Source: Papilionanthe hookeriana x Papilionanthe teres (Eukaryota; Streptophyta; Magnoliopsida; Asparagales; Orchidaceae). From it: DNA of 64,000 nucleotides. This document shows positions 11,768-21,903 of the stretch, piece by piece. Made by a program: the position numbers and the translations under genes. The stretch covers positions 18,113,310 through 18,177,309 of the forward strand of contig CM040430.1 of the NCBI GenBank assembly GCA_022702705.1. The letters run 5' to 3'. The notes under the pieces were generated by a model. It ran no database searches and was not told the DNA's origin. It worked only from the letters and a program-made list of their open reading frames with translations. Position 1 is the stretch's first letter, and each line of letters opens with the position of its first letter.

Positions 11768-12759
11768 TATTATTTTATGCTCTCCCGGATATCAATTTCG
11801 CATCATTTAAATGTTGCTTGAAGTATTAAAAGTGTAGTTTGATCATTTGAGATTGTTGTGAAAGCTTTTAAATTGCTGTTTTGTGTTTAAGATGACTGCT
11901 TGGTGCTGTTGAAACTGCAAGGGTGCCTAGGGCCGCTGTAGGATGCCATTAATTGTTGTATACCCACTGTAGGAGAGCTGGGAGAAGGGTATAATTGCTG
12001 TTTGGGGTCGGGGTCTGATAATTGTTGTTTGGAGCTGGGAAGATTTCATAATTGCTGTTCGGAAGCTGTACGTTGCTATTAGGAGCTAATTAAGGGCTGT
12101 TTTGAGGCATAGGAAAGCTGTAGGATGATGTTGGAGGAGGATAGTTGCTATTTGGATCATTTAAGTGTTGTTTGGAAGAGCTGTTTAGTGCTCGGAAGTG
12201 CTGTTTGGAGTTGCAAATTTCTGTAGAAGTGCTTTTTGAGGTTTAGATTTGTTGTGAGAGTTGTTTGGAAGCCGGTCTTCGTTGTAAGTGGCCGTTTGGA
12301 AGCTATTAATCGCTGTAGAGGTGCTGTCCATTGCTGTATGAGCGCTCTTTGATGCTAGAATTGCTGTTTGAAGTATTTAAAGGCCATAGGAGTGTTGTGG
12401 GAGGCTTATTGTTGTTGCTCGGAGCCGTAGGAGCTTGTAGGGTCATCGCGTAGGCTTTGCTAGCTGCTGTCGGCAATACTTCAACGCATCATTTGAACAT
12501 TTTTTTTAGCCCGACTCACTCGCTTTTTTTATTCCCTTTTTTTGGCTTTACTAGTTTTTTTGGAAGTGAGTCGTCCTCTTTTGTTTTCTTGATTTATTTT
12601 TGTTTTAAACGGTTAAGTCACCAAAAGGGGAATTTCTGATTTAACTTGAGGAAGCGTAAAACACTCTTAGTCACTTCAAGTATAAGTTAGAGTGTAGGCT
12701 CCTTAGACCTTAGGTGAAGCCCCTCTCTAGTACACACCATAGGTGAGGCCCCTCTAGTT

Positions 12760-12960
12760 CACCCGCCTAATCCACGAAGACAAGCCTCCTAGATCTTAGG
12801 AGCACACCCTGGTGAGAGTCACCCACCTAACCCACAACATGAGCCTCCTAGAGATAGAGAGCACACCCTAAGTGAGAGCCCATCCACCTAATCCTCAGAT
12901 GTAGCTTCCTAGCACCTTCGAAGCACACCCTGAGTGAGAGCCCATCCACCTAACCTTCAA
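12760..12960. repeat. About 61-bp tandem repeat, three copies, inside giant LTR 1
   Basis: Units start near 12760, 12820, 12882 and 12943 (partial). Each carries ccacctaa, agcctcctag and agcacaccct-type words. Confidence 0.75.
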
Positions 12961-14338
12961 ATGCACAAGTGAAACTAGGCACCCGACCCTAATTCGCTAG
13001 CTCGATCAAGACACTGCACTGCGAGAATGCACCGAGGCTTGGTTCACCCTTCCTTAATTAAATCAAACGTGGACTCCCTAAACGACTTAACCAATAACGA
13101 AACCCAATGCTCTGGGATTTGAGCTTGAACATTACGCTCAGATCCTCCTGGCAATTGGGGACATTTGTTTGCCACATAGGGATCATCGGGCTGGTATAAG
13201 TCTGAGGTCTAGGTGGCGAGGGCGATGATAATAATGCTTATGTGTGCTATAAGAGGGATACGAGGGATAATTAGAATAGTATCTCCTACCTCGAGGACCC
13301 TCCATAGGGGAGAGGAAAGGACCGATGATACTATTCGCCGACTCTTTGTTAGATTGTTTCCCCCAGTGATCTTAGGTCGTTAGTAGTCCTAAGACGATTA
13401 GAGTGACTACCTATTGACTCTATTATTTTACAAAATATTTTACAAAATAAAAAAAATAAATCCTTTTCTTGTTAAAAAGTTAACTCGCATAAAATCTTAA
13501 ACGACTTTCGCATGAAAATAAAAGTAATTTTTCCTTATAAAATATATAAAGGCCCACGTTAATCACTTGGATCGGTGTTAGGACTACCCTCCTGTAGATC
13601 GTCGGGTCTGGTAGCTTCTTATCCAAGGTCGGGAAGCACATCGACCCAGCCTCCGAGCCCCCCACCTTTACTGATGTCTTATACCTGGTTCCGATCTTTC
13701 ATATGTGACTACGAGTTTTGCTCACGATTTCTACGACTTGTTTTCTTTATTTTCTGACTTTCGTGTCGGGTTTTCTTGCTCTGCTTACTTCCTCTGCAAG
13801 TTTATTTAGGTCCATTGCAAGTCATACTATGCTTGCAATACAAATTATACAACGGTAGCAGATGCCCAGGTACGTTTTTACAGTTTATTTCCTGCAAATT
13901 ACTTTATTGCAATCTACTTTATTGCACTCCACTTTACTGCACTTTACTTTCCAAAGACTTTTATTCGCCAAGCAATTTACTTTACTCGCATGCAAAACCG
14001 AAAAACAACAAAACCCGAAACATCGGAACACACTCGACAAAACCATCCGAACCTTGCAGCCTAGGATCGCTACTTCAACAAGAAGCTTGGAGCCGACTCC
14101 GTGGGCAAGACAACGAGGAGCTCGGATCGAGAAGCAAGAGGATCTTCAACGACAGAAACTCTCCCTAGTTTAAATAACAACATATAGTGACTTCGAGGAT
14201 AGCTCGCCCTACGGCGCTGAACCTCACTCTCCTCTTTGAGCTTCGTGCAACCGTGTTGCGCAGCCGTAAGTCCTAACTCGCTTAGTGCTTCGAGGTTGTC
14301 GTACGGCACGACGTAAACCCTCCTATCTCTGCGGCTAT

Positions 14339-14361
14339 TTGCATAATCGGGTATTATGCAA
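14339..14361. repeat. Conserved dyad in giant LTR 1
   Basis: Nine-base arms TTGCATAAT and ATTATGCAA flank the loop CGGGT. The same dyad, with arms extended to ten bases, occurs at 33893-33917 in giant LTR 2 within a conserved stretch of about 45 bp. Confidence 0.85.
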
Positions 14362-15577
14362 GTGTAAGTCCCAAATAATAAAATCGTGCGGACTAAACAA
14401 TTAAATAACATCCTCTCCAAAACACAATCGCACTATAGGATAGTTGGAAGTCACTTGGGCTCGCCTGTATCCGCGACATCTCCTACCTTTTCTTTCTTCG
14501 GACTCCTGAAATAATTGTTCCGATTCGAGCTACTCCCACTCGCTTTCCACGTCCTCATCGTGAAAACCTAAACCTCGAATCTCGAAGACGTAACCACCGA
14601 TCATTATCGAGAGTTTTCTCAGCTGACACCTGCCATTCGGATGTAATTAACTATAGTAGCTCATTTATAGGAGATTGAACCTGTGAAAATAAACCCTACC
14701 TAGTCTTTCTATTAGGTAGTGGAACTCATTTCGGTCACACATAAAGGTTCGCGGATCAAACGGATGTCACGAGTCCTTTAATTCGTATGATTGGGTTCAC
14801 CGTCGCAAGATACATTACTCTTTCGAGAACGTGTATCATTTGTGACATCAGACACGATTATGCAAATTACTGGACAAATGAGATCCATGAGGTCTCATTT
14901 TTCAAAATTAAAATAAACTATTTTCAAAACTATTTTCAAAATCATATACATTTTTATATTAAACTAAATCACTGAAACTTATATTCTTTTAAAGTAAAAA
15001 AAAAAAATGTTGGCCGACACTTATATATGTGATTCATGTGTTAATTTGGTAGTTTATTGTGTGTTTTGTATCCAGACAGTCATCGACGTCTCTTCTTTCC
15101 TTTGAGGGTTGTAACATTGGGTTCTAAGTGGTGTTTCGGCTGTATCTTTATCTTCAGGTAGTGCTTATCTTTCATACTCCCTTTCTGCAACATCCGCACG
15201 TCATTTCTGGCTGCCGTTCTTGCCATAGCCGCCCCTAAAGCTGCCGACACTGTTCTTCCTGAAGTTTCTACATTCCAGCCACCGTTCTCTTCACTTGTAG
15301 TTCTCCTCTTATGCTGCCAATGCTTTTCCAGCCGCCCAAAATCATTCCCCGTACCGATTTGCCGCTGTTCCAGCCTCTGAAACCACCTCCCCCAGCCTAG
15401 TTGATGTTCTTGCCGCCCAAAACCACCCATTGTCGATGTTTCTTCATTGTCCTGTCCCCCTACCCCATTGCTGTTGCCTAGGACAGCAAGTACCCACTAC
15501 ATCCCTGTTGTCCCACATCTTTGATCTACTTACCAAACTTGCCGCCGCTGGTCCTAGTCCGTCTAGCCACCACCACT

Positions 15578-15611
15578 ACCACCACCACCACCACCACCAC
15601 CACCACCACCA
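15578..15611 (+). repeat. (CAC)n microsatellite
   Basis: About eleven CAC units in the gypsy 5' LTR. They translate as a poly-His run in one frame, which has no coding meaning here. Confidence 0.9.
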
Positions 15612-15627
15612 CCCTCTAACCACCTAA

Positions 15628-15879
15628 GAGTCTATTTGGGGTAGCTACAGCTGTTTGGAAAAGCAGTTGTGAAGCTGCTTCAAAAAGCTGCGGTAGCTAT
15701 TACCAAAAAAAATTATTTTTGAAAAAGTCAAACCACAACTTTTAGCACACTGCAGGTGGCCAGATATGGCGAGAAAAAGAAGCTTTCAGCTGTAATTTTT
15801 TGAGAATACAAACAAAACATAATTTTGTCAAACAGGAAAAACTACAATGTGATGCCGCACCGCCGGCTCAAATACACCC
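15628..15879. mobile_element. Tourist-like MITE, 252 bp
   Basis: The termini GAGTCTATTTGGGGTAGC and, from the right end reversed, GGGTGTATTTGAGCCGGC are inverted repeats. The flanks are TAA (15625-15627) and TTA (15880-15882), fitting the TWA site of PIF/Harbinger elements. The related 3' LTR at about 18740-18760 reads straight through this site (aacaacccaagtcgtg), so an empty site is available for comparison. Confidence 0.75.
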
Positions 15880-16329
15880 TTAGTCGTGTGTGTTGTCATG
15901 TTGTTTGTGGTTATTTTCCATTTTCGTATATGGTTGTAACCGTCTATTGGCTTCTTCAGTAATAATATTTGATTCATTATTGTGGTTTGGGTAAACTCCA
16001 GTATCATTTATAATAGGGTTTCTAACATCCACCAATACCCAACCCTATCTCAACTCAACATTCATAACTTTATTGATTTTTCAAACCGACCACCCTAAAA
16101 ATTTTCTTTCACACCCTATATCACCATACACATTCATCCATCGAACCAAATCCAAACCCTTGCCGTGCCACAGAAAAGACAATAGCCGGAAACCTAATCG
16201 AAGGAAAAAGATATGACGATGCTTATGAGGAACTGCAAAGAGGTGTTCAGAAGATTTCTAGAAAGAATATGCAATGAGAAACACTCCAATTGCAACGGAA
16301 ATGAGACCATTTAGAGGGGTAAAAAAAAT

Positions 16330-16911
16330 TTGAGTTGATTCTAGAGATGAAGAACCACCCGAAGATTTTGCATGAAATATTGGAGAAGATTGGATTTTGA
16401 AGTAAAAGTGGATTTGCCCTATTTTGATGGCCACATGGAGGCGGATGAGTACATCAAGTGATTGGGCATTGCAATATATCTTTCAGTCTCAGGACATGGT
16501 GAAACTAGTCACCAACAAGCTAAGGAAAAAGTACATCTTTTTTGTGAGAAAACTTGAAGATTCTTCGACAGCGAGAAGGAAAGAGTGAAATTACAACATA
16601 GTTGAAGATAAAATAAGAGATACAACATAGTAACTACTAGTTAATTACGGACAGGATGGTCAAACCTTAACTTCAAAATTGAAGAGGCAAAATCTTTGGG
16701 CAATCACCACATCTTACAGGAACGGTTCAACCTTAAGTTCTTGGACAACCAGAGTCCACCAAGGAAAACATCCAAGCCGACCGTGTCAAAGTGGAGAACA
16801 GGTAAAACTAATTTGCATTCCCAAATATGTCACAACCAAGAAGTGTTTCAAGTGCTACGGATTTGGGCATACTAAATCAGATTGCACAACCAAGAGAATG
16901 ATTTTTCACTG
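16330..16911 (+). pseudogene. Gypsy gag remnant with CCHC zinc knuckle
   Basis: The frame near 16405 reads VDLPYFDGHMEADEYIK, the usual plant gypsy capsid start. A later open stretch (16679-16912) ends with the knuckle CFKCYGFGHTKSDC, a perfect C-x2-C-x4-H-x4-C. Between them are stops and deletions, so this is a remnant. The protein would be the capsid/nucleocapsid of the retroelement. Confidence 0.75.
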
Positions 16912-17394
16912 AGCAAAGAGTTGTTAAAGAAATGAGCAATGATACATTATACACTAAGAAATGAGAAGACACCAAGGAGAACCAGATTCCAATTGATGAG
17001 GGAGAAAAACACGTAATTTAACCTGAGCCCATGGGAGGACTCCAACGGCATTAACATTAGTGGTCCAAGAATGTCCCAAGCATGGGAACACGCATGTCAA
17101 TCCCAGATAAGAGAATTTCAAGTTTTTTAGATATATAGTCTACTTCCTGAGTTGCCCCTACTGAGGGAAGTCCAAAAAGTTATAGATGAGACTCTTTTGT
17201 GTCACTTATAGAAGACTATATAGAATCATGTGGGCTCAACAGTGTACCCATCGATAGTTGATTAAACATGATGGATGAACCGCAACGTTAGATATCACCT
17301 TAAAATCTTTTAGGAAAAAAATATCCTAGAATGGGATCAAGGTCCTACCAAAGAAGAAGAGAGCTCTCCTAAGTGGTTAATATTGAGAGTTGCC

Positions 17395-17700
17395 CAGCCT
17401 GCCATAGATTTTATCCCTGAGTTGATTCTTCCTTACATACTTGTTTACCAGATACACTTAGACGAATATGAAAAGTGAAAGATGCCTATCACAAATTTGA
17501 TGGCTCGAAGCTTGGTTTGTGAGGATACTCATCCACAAGCAGCTCTAACTCAAGTTGTGTCAAGAGAGGATGTATATTTATTCGATTAGGATGTTCTTTG
17601 GAATGACAATGTCGATATAATTGACATACTAGGAAGTTACAGTAGCTCTACCACCTTCAACGTAGCAGACTTGACGTCATACCACAAGTGAACAAAAGCT
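17395..17700 (+). pseudogene. Gypsy pol C-terminal remnant
   Basis: The frame gives PELILPYILVYQIHLDEYEK and, at the end, STTFNVADLTSYH. The latter is the typical last segment of plant gypsy integrase (xxFNVADLxPYH) just before the 3' LTR. It lies directly upstream of the LTR start. A second copy of the last part is at 17881 through the local duplication. Confidence 0.65.
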
Positions 17701-18149
17701 TCAATGAATGAGGTTAAAACTCTCAAAACCCCATGAGATTGATGCAGGCAAGTAAAGGGAGTCGGAGGAGTTGCGTAAAGAGAGCCACAGGAAGTCTTCC
17801 GTGATTCCCTTCGTCTGGACCGAATTGGTCTAGATGTGGGATTGCTGCCTGACTCTTGCCTGTTGGTTTGACGCCTCCTTTCGATATAATTGACATACTA
17901 GGAAATTACAGTAGCTCTACCACCTTCAACGTAGCAGACTTGACGTCATACCACAAGCGAACAAAAGCTTCGATGAATGAGGTCAAAACTCTCACAACCC
18001 CATGAGATTGATGCAGGCAAGTAAAGGGAGTCGGAGGAGCCGTGTAAAGAGAGCCACAAGAAATCTTCCGTGATTCCCTTCATCTGGACCGAACCGGTCT
18101 AGATGTGGGATTGCCGCCCGATTCTTGCCTGTTGGTTTGAAGCCTCTTT
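17612..18149 (+). repeat. 269-bp direct duplication across the pol end / 3' LTR junction
   Basis: 17612-17880 and 17881-18149 are two nearly identical copies beginning TCGATATAATTGACATACTA. Each includes the pol tail, the LTR start TGATGC (17740 and 18009) and the first part of the LTR. The copies differ at scattered transitions, mainly C/T. Confidence 0.9.
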
Positions 18150-18887
18150 TCCATAGGAGGATCCAATTCTAGTTATCTAAGGCCTATATATGTGCTTCCT
18201 CTGTTTTAGTTTGACAATTTTTCGTGTGTTTTGTATTGTGACTACCGCCGGCGTCTCTTCTTCCATTCGAGGGTTGTATCTTAGGGTTCCATATGGTGCT
18301 TCGGATGTAAATTGGTTTCTAGGTGGTGTTTATCTTCCCCACACCCCTTCCACATTCTCCCACGTTGCTCCCGGTCGTCGTTCCCTTGCTGTAAATGCCA
18401 AGAATAACCGCCCACGCTATTCTTCCAGCCGTTTTTGTATTCCAGCCATCATTCCCTTCAATTCCAACTTTCCCCCTAGCACTTCCATTATTGGTCCAGC
18501 TGCCCAAAACCACTCCCCAAACTGCATTGGCGTTGTCCTGGCCATCAAAACCACCTCCCCACAGCCTAACTGCTATTCTCGCTGCCCATAATTGCCTCTA
18601 GTCGATTTTTTTTCACCGTCTAATCCACCTACCCCTTGATGCTGCCCAAGACAAAATGTACCTCCTGCTTCCTTGTTGCCTAGCATCACTGCTCCACTTT
18701 CCCGCCTTGACGTCACCGATCCAAGCCTTTATAGCCGCAACTGCCTCCCTATAACAACCCAAGTCGTGTTGTATTTCGTGTTGTTAGTTATTATGTTCCA
18801 TTTACAGGTGTGGTTGTAACCGCCTATTGGTTTTTTCAGTGCAAATATTTGCATCCTTTTTTGTGGATTGCATTAAACCTGATATCA
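18009..18887 (+). repeat. Gypsy 3' LTR
   Basis: It starts TGATGC and ends ATATCA. It carries the TATA box tatatatg at 18185-18192 preceded by ctagttatctaaggcc. It shares the accgaaccggtctaga word with the solo LTRs at 51400 and 57168. Confidence 0.75.
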
Positions 18888-19457
18888 TTTCATCATTCTT
18901 ATCAAATGAATTGAGCTCACTATCATATAAATGCGATGTTCCGTTTCTGCTACCGGGTGAGAGGAATCGAAGAGTAAATGTGCGGGAGAGGAATCGAAGA
19001 CCTGAGCAAGGTGGAGAGGAAACAAAGTGAGGTCGGGAAGCCGAGGAGGTGAATTTTGTCTATAAATTTACCTGGAGAGTCGAACAACGAGACTTGATCC
19101 CGTTCCATCAAGTCGAAAGAGGTTGCAAATCGTATGTGTGGTTAGAATTTCTATGTTAGATCGAGACGAGCCATCAATATCGTTCTCACGAACAAAAAGG
19201 AGGCATCTATGTCAAGTATTAGAGAAAGGCAGTGGTCGTGCCGTCGTCGAGGAGGCATCAGTGCTGAGCCAAAATCTAAGGAGTCAAAGAGGACGACAAA
19301 GCTCCCTCATCTGTGTGATTCAGTTCTCGCACGCAAGGAAGCTTTCCTGCACGGTGGAAGGATCTCGCAGGAGGAAGCTGGGCACGTGATTAAGGCCCCA
19401 TTTGGGGTAGCGTAGAGGAGCGGCGTGGAGAAACGTTGCATTTTTCTTATGTTTTGA

Positions 19458-19526
19458 GCGGGGGGCAGCCTCAGTGCCCTGCATTTTTCCTGAAACGCAG
19501 GTCGCGGATTCGACCCCGCGGCCCGC
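19458..19526 (+). other. tRNA-like / SINE-like segment
   Basis: Over 69 bases, an acceptor-like pair GCGGG/CCCGC, an A-box-like AGCCTCAGTG, an arm CCTGC/GCAGG and a T-arm CGCGG-ATTCGACC-CCGCG appear in tRNA order, followed shortly by T runs. The anticodon loop is too long for a functional tRNA. It may be a tRNA-derived SINE head or chance. Confidence 0.3.
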
Positions 19527-20109
19527 TTTTATCGTTCAGTTTTTTACTCTGGTGCCTCCCTCTTTGCAATTTCTCCCTAACTCTTCTTCCTCCTCGTTAG
19601 ACTCTTTATGCAAGGGATAAGTTGTGATCTGTTCCCTCTCCTTCCTCTTCTTCCACGCTGCTCACGCCCTAGTTCGTCCTCCTCTTCTACCACATTTCTC
19701 ACGCTACTTTGTTCTCATCATCTTCCTCCTCTGTTAGCTTGTGGTAAGCCCATTTTTTGCAATATATGTGAACGTCTTGTTCAATGGATTTGTGATGTTA
19801 GATTTGAAAGAGTTGTTCGATGGTGTGAATGTGTGGATTGGATGTGAATGCTACATGTTCTTGATGACCCGATTTTGGTTTGGTTAGTTTTATGAAAAAA
19901 AATTTTCCTTTATTGCTTGGGAATGAGAGTAATCTGATGTTGGATATTTTTGTGTGAGGGTCTATATTAGTTGTAGCATGGTCATTGCTGTGAATACACA
20001 TCATTTGGGTGGTCTGCATGAGGATCTAATGAAGAAAAATAAAAATAAATTATTGCAGATGCGGCATGGGCATTGTTATTGTTCTTTGGAGCGGCTATGG
20101 GATGGAGTT

Positions 20110-20620
20110 GTAGATGTCGCTTGGGTTTGTGGATGTAGGTTGGGGTGGATGTGGCTTGGGGTGGTGGATGTGACTTGGGGTGGTGGATGTGGCTTGAAGT
20201 GGTTGTGGCTTAGGGTTGTAGATATGGCTTGGGGTGGCTGTGGCTAGGTGGTGGATGTCGCTTGGGGTGGATGTCGCTTGGGGTTATCGATGCATGTGGT
20301 TTGGGGTTATGGGTGTGGCCGTGGCTTGGGGTTATGGGTGGATGTGGCTTGGGGTTATGGGTGTGGGTGGCTTGGGGTTATGGGTGTGGGTGGCTTGGAT
20401 GGATGTGGCTTGGGGTTATGGGTGTGGGTGGCTTGGGGTTATGGATGTGGCTTGGGGTTATGGGTGTGGATGTGTCTTTGAGTTGTGGATGTGGATGTGT
20501 CTTTGAGTTGTGGATGTGGATGTGGCTTGGGGTTATGGATGGATGTGGCTTGGAGTCATGGATGATGTGGCTTGGGGTTATGGATGTAGCTTGGTGGTGG
20601 ATATAGCTTGGGGTGAGGGT
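20110..20620 (+). repeat. G/T-rich minisatellite
   Basis: Variable units of about 17-25 bp built on GGATGTGGCTTGGGGT with optional TATGG and GTGTGGGTGG. More than twenty degenerate copies sit just 5' of the Myb-like ORF of the PIF element. Frames through it are open by composition and give Trp/Gly/Leu-rich nonsense. Confidence 0.9.
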
Positions 20621-20790
20621 TTTGTGGAGGCCTGAGTCGGTGACCATAGCTTGTTTGATATTATACTTGTTTCATTTTGTCGGTCATATGGTTTTTGTTG
20701 GGCTGGTGGATGTGGGTTGGGCTGGTTGATTGTTGGCTTGAGCATTTATTGTTTGATTTTCATTTGTCTTTCTTCTTATTATCATAGCAA

Positions 20791-21700
20791 TATGAATGCT
20801 AAGATTAAAGGGGTTGTTACATCTGCATTGTGGGATAATGAAACCAAAATAATATTATGTGACCTTTACCTGAAAAAAATAGATCTTGGTAATAGACTCA
20901 CGATTTTCTTCAACAAAGAAGGTTGGCAAAATATTATCAAAAAATTCAAGGAAAGTACTGACAGAGAATACGACAAGCTGCAACAAAAGAACAAGTGAGA
21001 TCAACTCAAGAAGGATTGTAAAGTTTCGAAGGAATTGAAACGAGAATCAACGGGTTTGGGGTGCAATCCAGTAAAACAAACCATTAATGCTTCCGATGAG
21101 TGGTAGATGGAAGGACTTGAACTGAATATGTCTGACATGTACCTTATTGTGGATAATTTAATTTTCATTTTAAAACTGAAGTACATGTTATGACTTTGTA
21201 GTTGGTGCCTGCTGCTAAGAAATTTAAACTCAGCGGCCTCAAACTTGACTTGGAAAAGAAGTTGGATCGAATGTTCGGAGGGTCATGGCGACAAGCAAAT
21301 ATGCATGTGCCCCTTGTGAAACAAGTTTTGATGCCAGGATCGAGCCCTTAGTTGTCGAACAATCAGTGATTCCAGTGACGTCCCCAGCCCAGAACGTAGT
21401 GAAGTTGAGTCCATTGGCAGTGCTAAGCGTCATCGGTTTGAGAATAAAAAGAAAAGATGGTGTTGCTTATGTTAGAACCCATATAACTCAACTAGTGGCT
21501 CCCCCCCCCCCCCCGAGCACAAGCTGATTCAGTGGATACGGTTCTGGAAATTCTGAATTCAAGTGATGAACTTTCAGAGTTGAATTTGTTTGCGATAGAA
21601 TTCCTTGACGATATGACCCGTAGAGATTTTTTCGTGAAGATGCCCGAGGGCAAAATTCTTCCGTACCTACGATATTATTACAATCGCATAAAGATCTTAG
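20791..21700 (+). pseudogene. PIF/Harbinger ORF1, Myb/SANT-like protein
   Basis: It starts at MNAKIKGVVTSALWD (20791). The first exon carries the trihelix/Myb-DNA-bind_3 pattern: W-x-(3)-T-K-I-x-L-x-D-L, W-Q-x-I-I-x-x-F and Y-D-K-L-Q-x-K. The chain continues in frame after a stop at 20998 as DQLKKDCKVSKELKRESTGL then ASDEW. This is the standard DQLK-K-xW-K-x-W-K-x-L-x-G-x-TG-x-G segment. Further pieces give KKFKLSGL-type linker sequence and a C-terminal SELNLFAIEFLDDMTRRDFF helix block (about 21575-21635). This protein normally helps PIF transposase bind the transposon ends. Stops (TGA at 20998, TAG at 21102) and a poly-C run of about 16 at 21499 show decay. Confidence 0.7.
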
Positions 21701-21903
21701 AAACTTATTCTAATTATAACTACTTGGGATATTTATGTTTGTGTGTTGTTTTAATACTGTTGTGGATATTTCATATGCTTGGAACATTTTCTATCATTAC
21801 TATTATTCCAATTTTTATGTTATTTGTGCTTCAGCAATGTTATTTACCTTATTTGTGTTGCTTAGGACATGGTTGTATTTGACTTATTAATATTTTCGTG
21901 TTA

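Larger units (their letters stand above)
9300..15019 (+). mobile_element. Giant solo LTR 1 (5720 bp)
   Basis: It begins TGTTGACC and ends GGCCGACA, imperfect inverted termini of TG...CA type. A perfect 5-bp target duplication CTTAT lies on each side (9295-9299 and 15020-15024). It is homologous from end to end, in patches, to the element at 29497-34576. It contains a GC-rich block (about 9990-10800), a GCTGTTTGGAG-rich block (about 11900-12450), a 61-bp tandem repeat (12760-12960) and a conserved dyad (14339-14361). No gag or pol frame is present. The long frames in the GC-rich block overlap on both strands and resemble no family. It is a solo LTR or a non-coding long-terminal-repeat derivative of an unidentified retrotransposon. 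Orientation is assigned from the homologous TATA box in copy 2. Confidence 0.8.
15025..16006 (+). repeat. Gypsy 5' LTR, right piece
   Basis: It continues the LTR from its TATA box (tatatatgtg), through a counterpart of the 3' LTR's cgtctcttcttcc and gagggttgta words, to the terminal GTATCA at 16001-16006. It contains a (CAC)n run at 15578-15611 and the MITE at 15628-15879. Confidence 0.7.
9131..18887 (+). mobile_element. Truncated Ty3/gypsy element, 5' LTR split by later insertions
   Basis: Two related LTRs bracket about 1.7 kb of internal sequence. The 3' LTR is 18009-18887 (TGATGC...ATATCA, 879 bp). The 5' LTR is 9131-9299 plus 15025-16006, ending GTATCA. It comes to about 0.9 kb once the giant solo LTR (9300-15019) and the MITE (15628-15879) are removed. 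The internal region keeps gag and the last codons of pol. The protease, reverse transcriptase and most of the integrase are deleted. The outer flanks (CTTTA and TTTCA) are not a convincing duplication. Confidence 0.7.

Noticed and set aside
9300..15019. Interpretation as a DNA transposon because of short inverted ends
   Set aside because: The 5-bp duplication and the TG...CA ends fit an LTR better than the 3-, 8- or 9-bp duplications of the plant DNA transposon families.
15430..15627. Frame ending in a poly-His run
   Set aside because: It is produced by a (CAC)n microsatellite in a gypsy LTR.
20229..20606. Trp/Gly/Leu-rich frame of 125 codons
   Set aside because: Translation of the G/T-rich minisatellite; three plus frames are open over the same bases.
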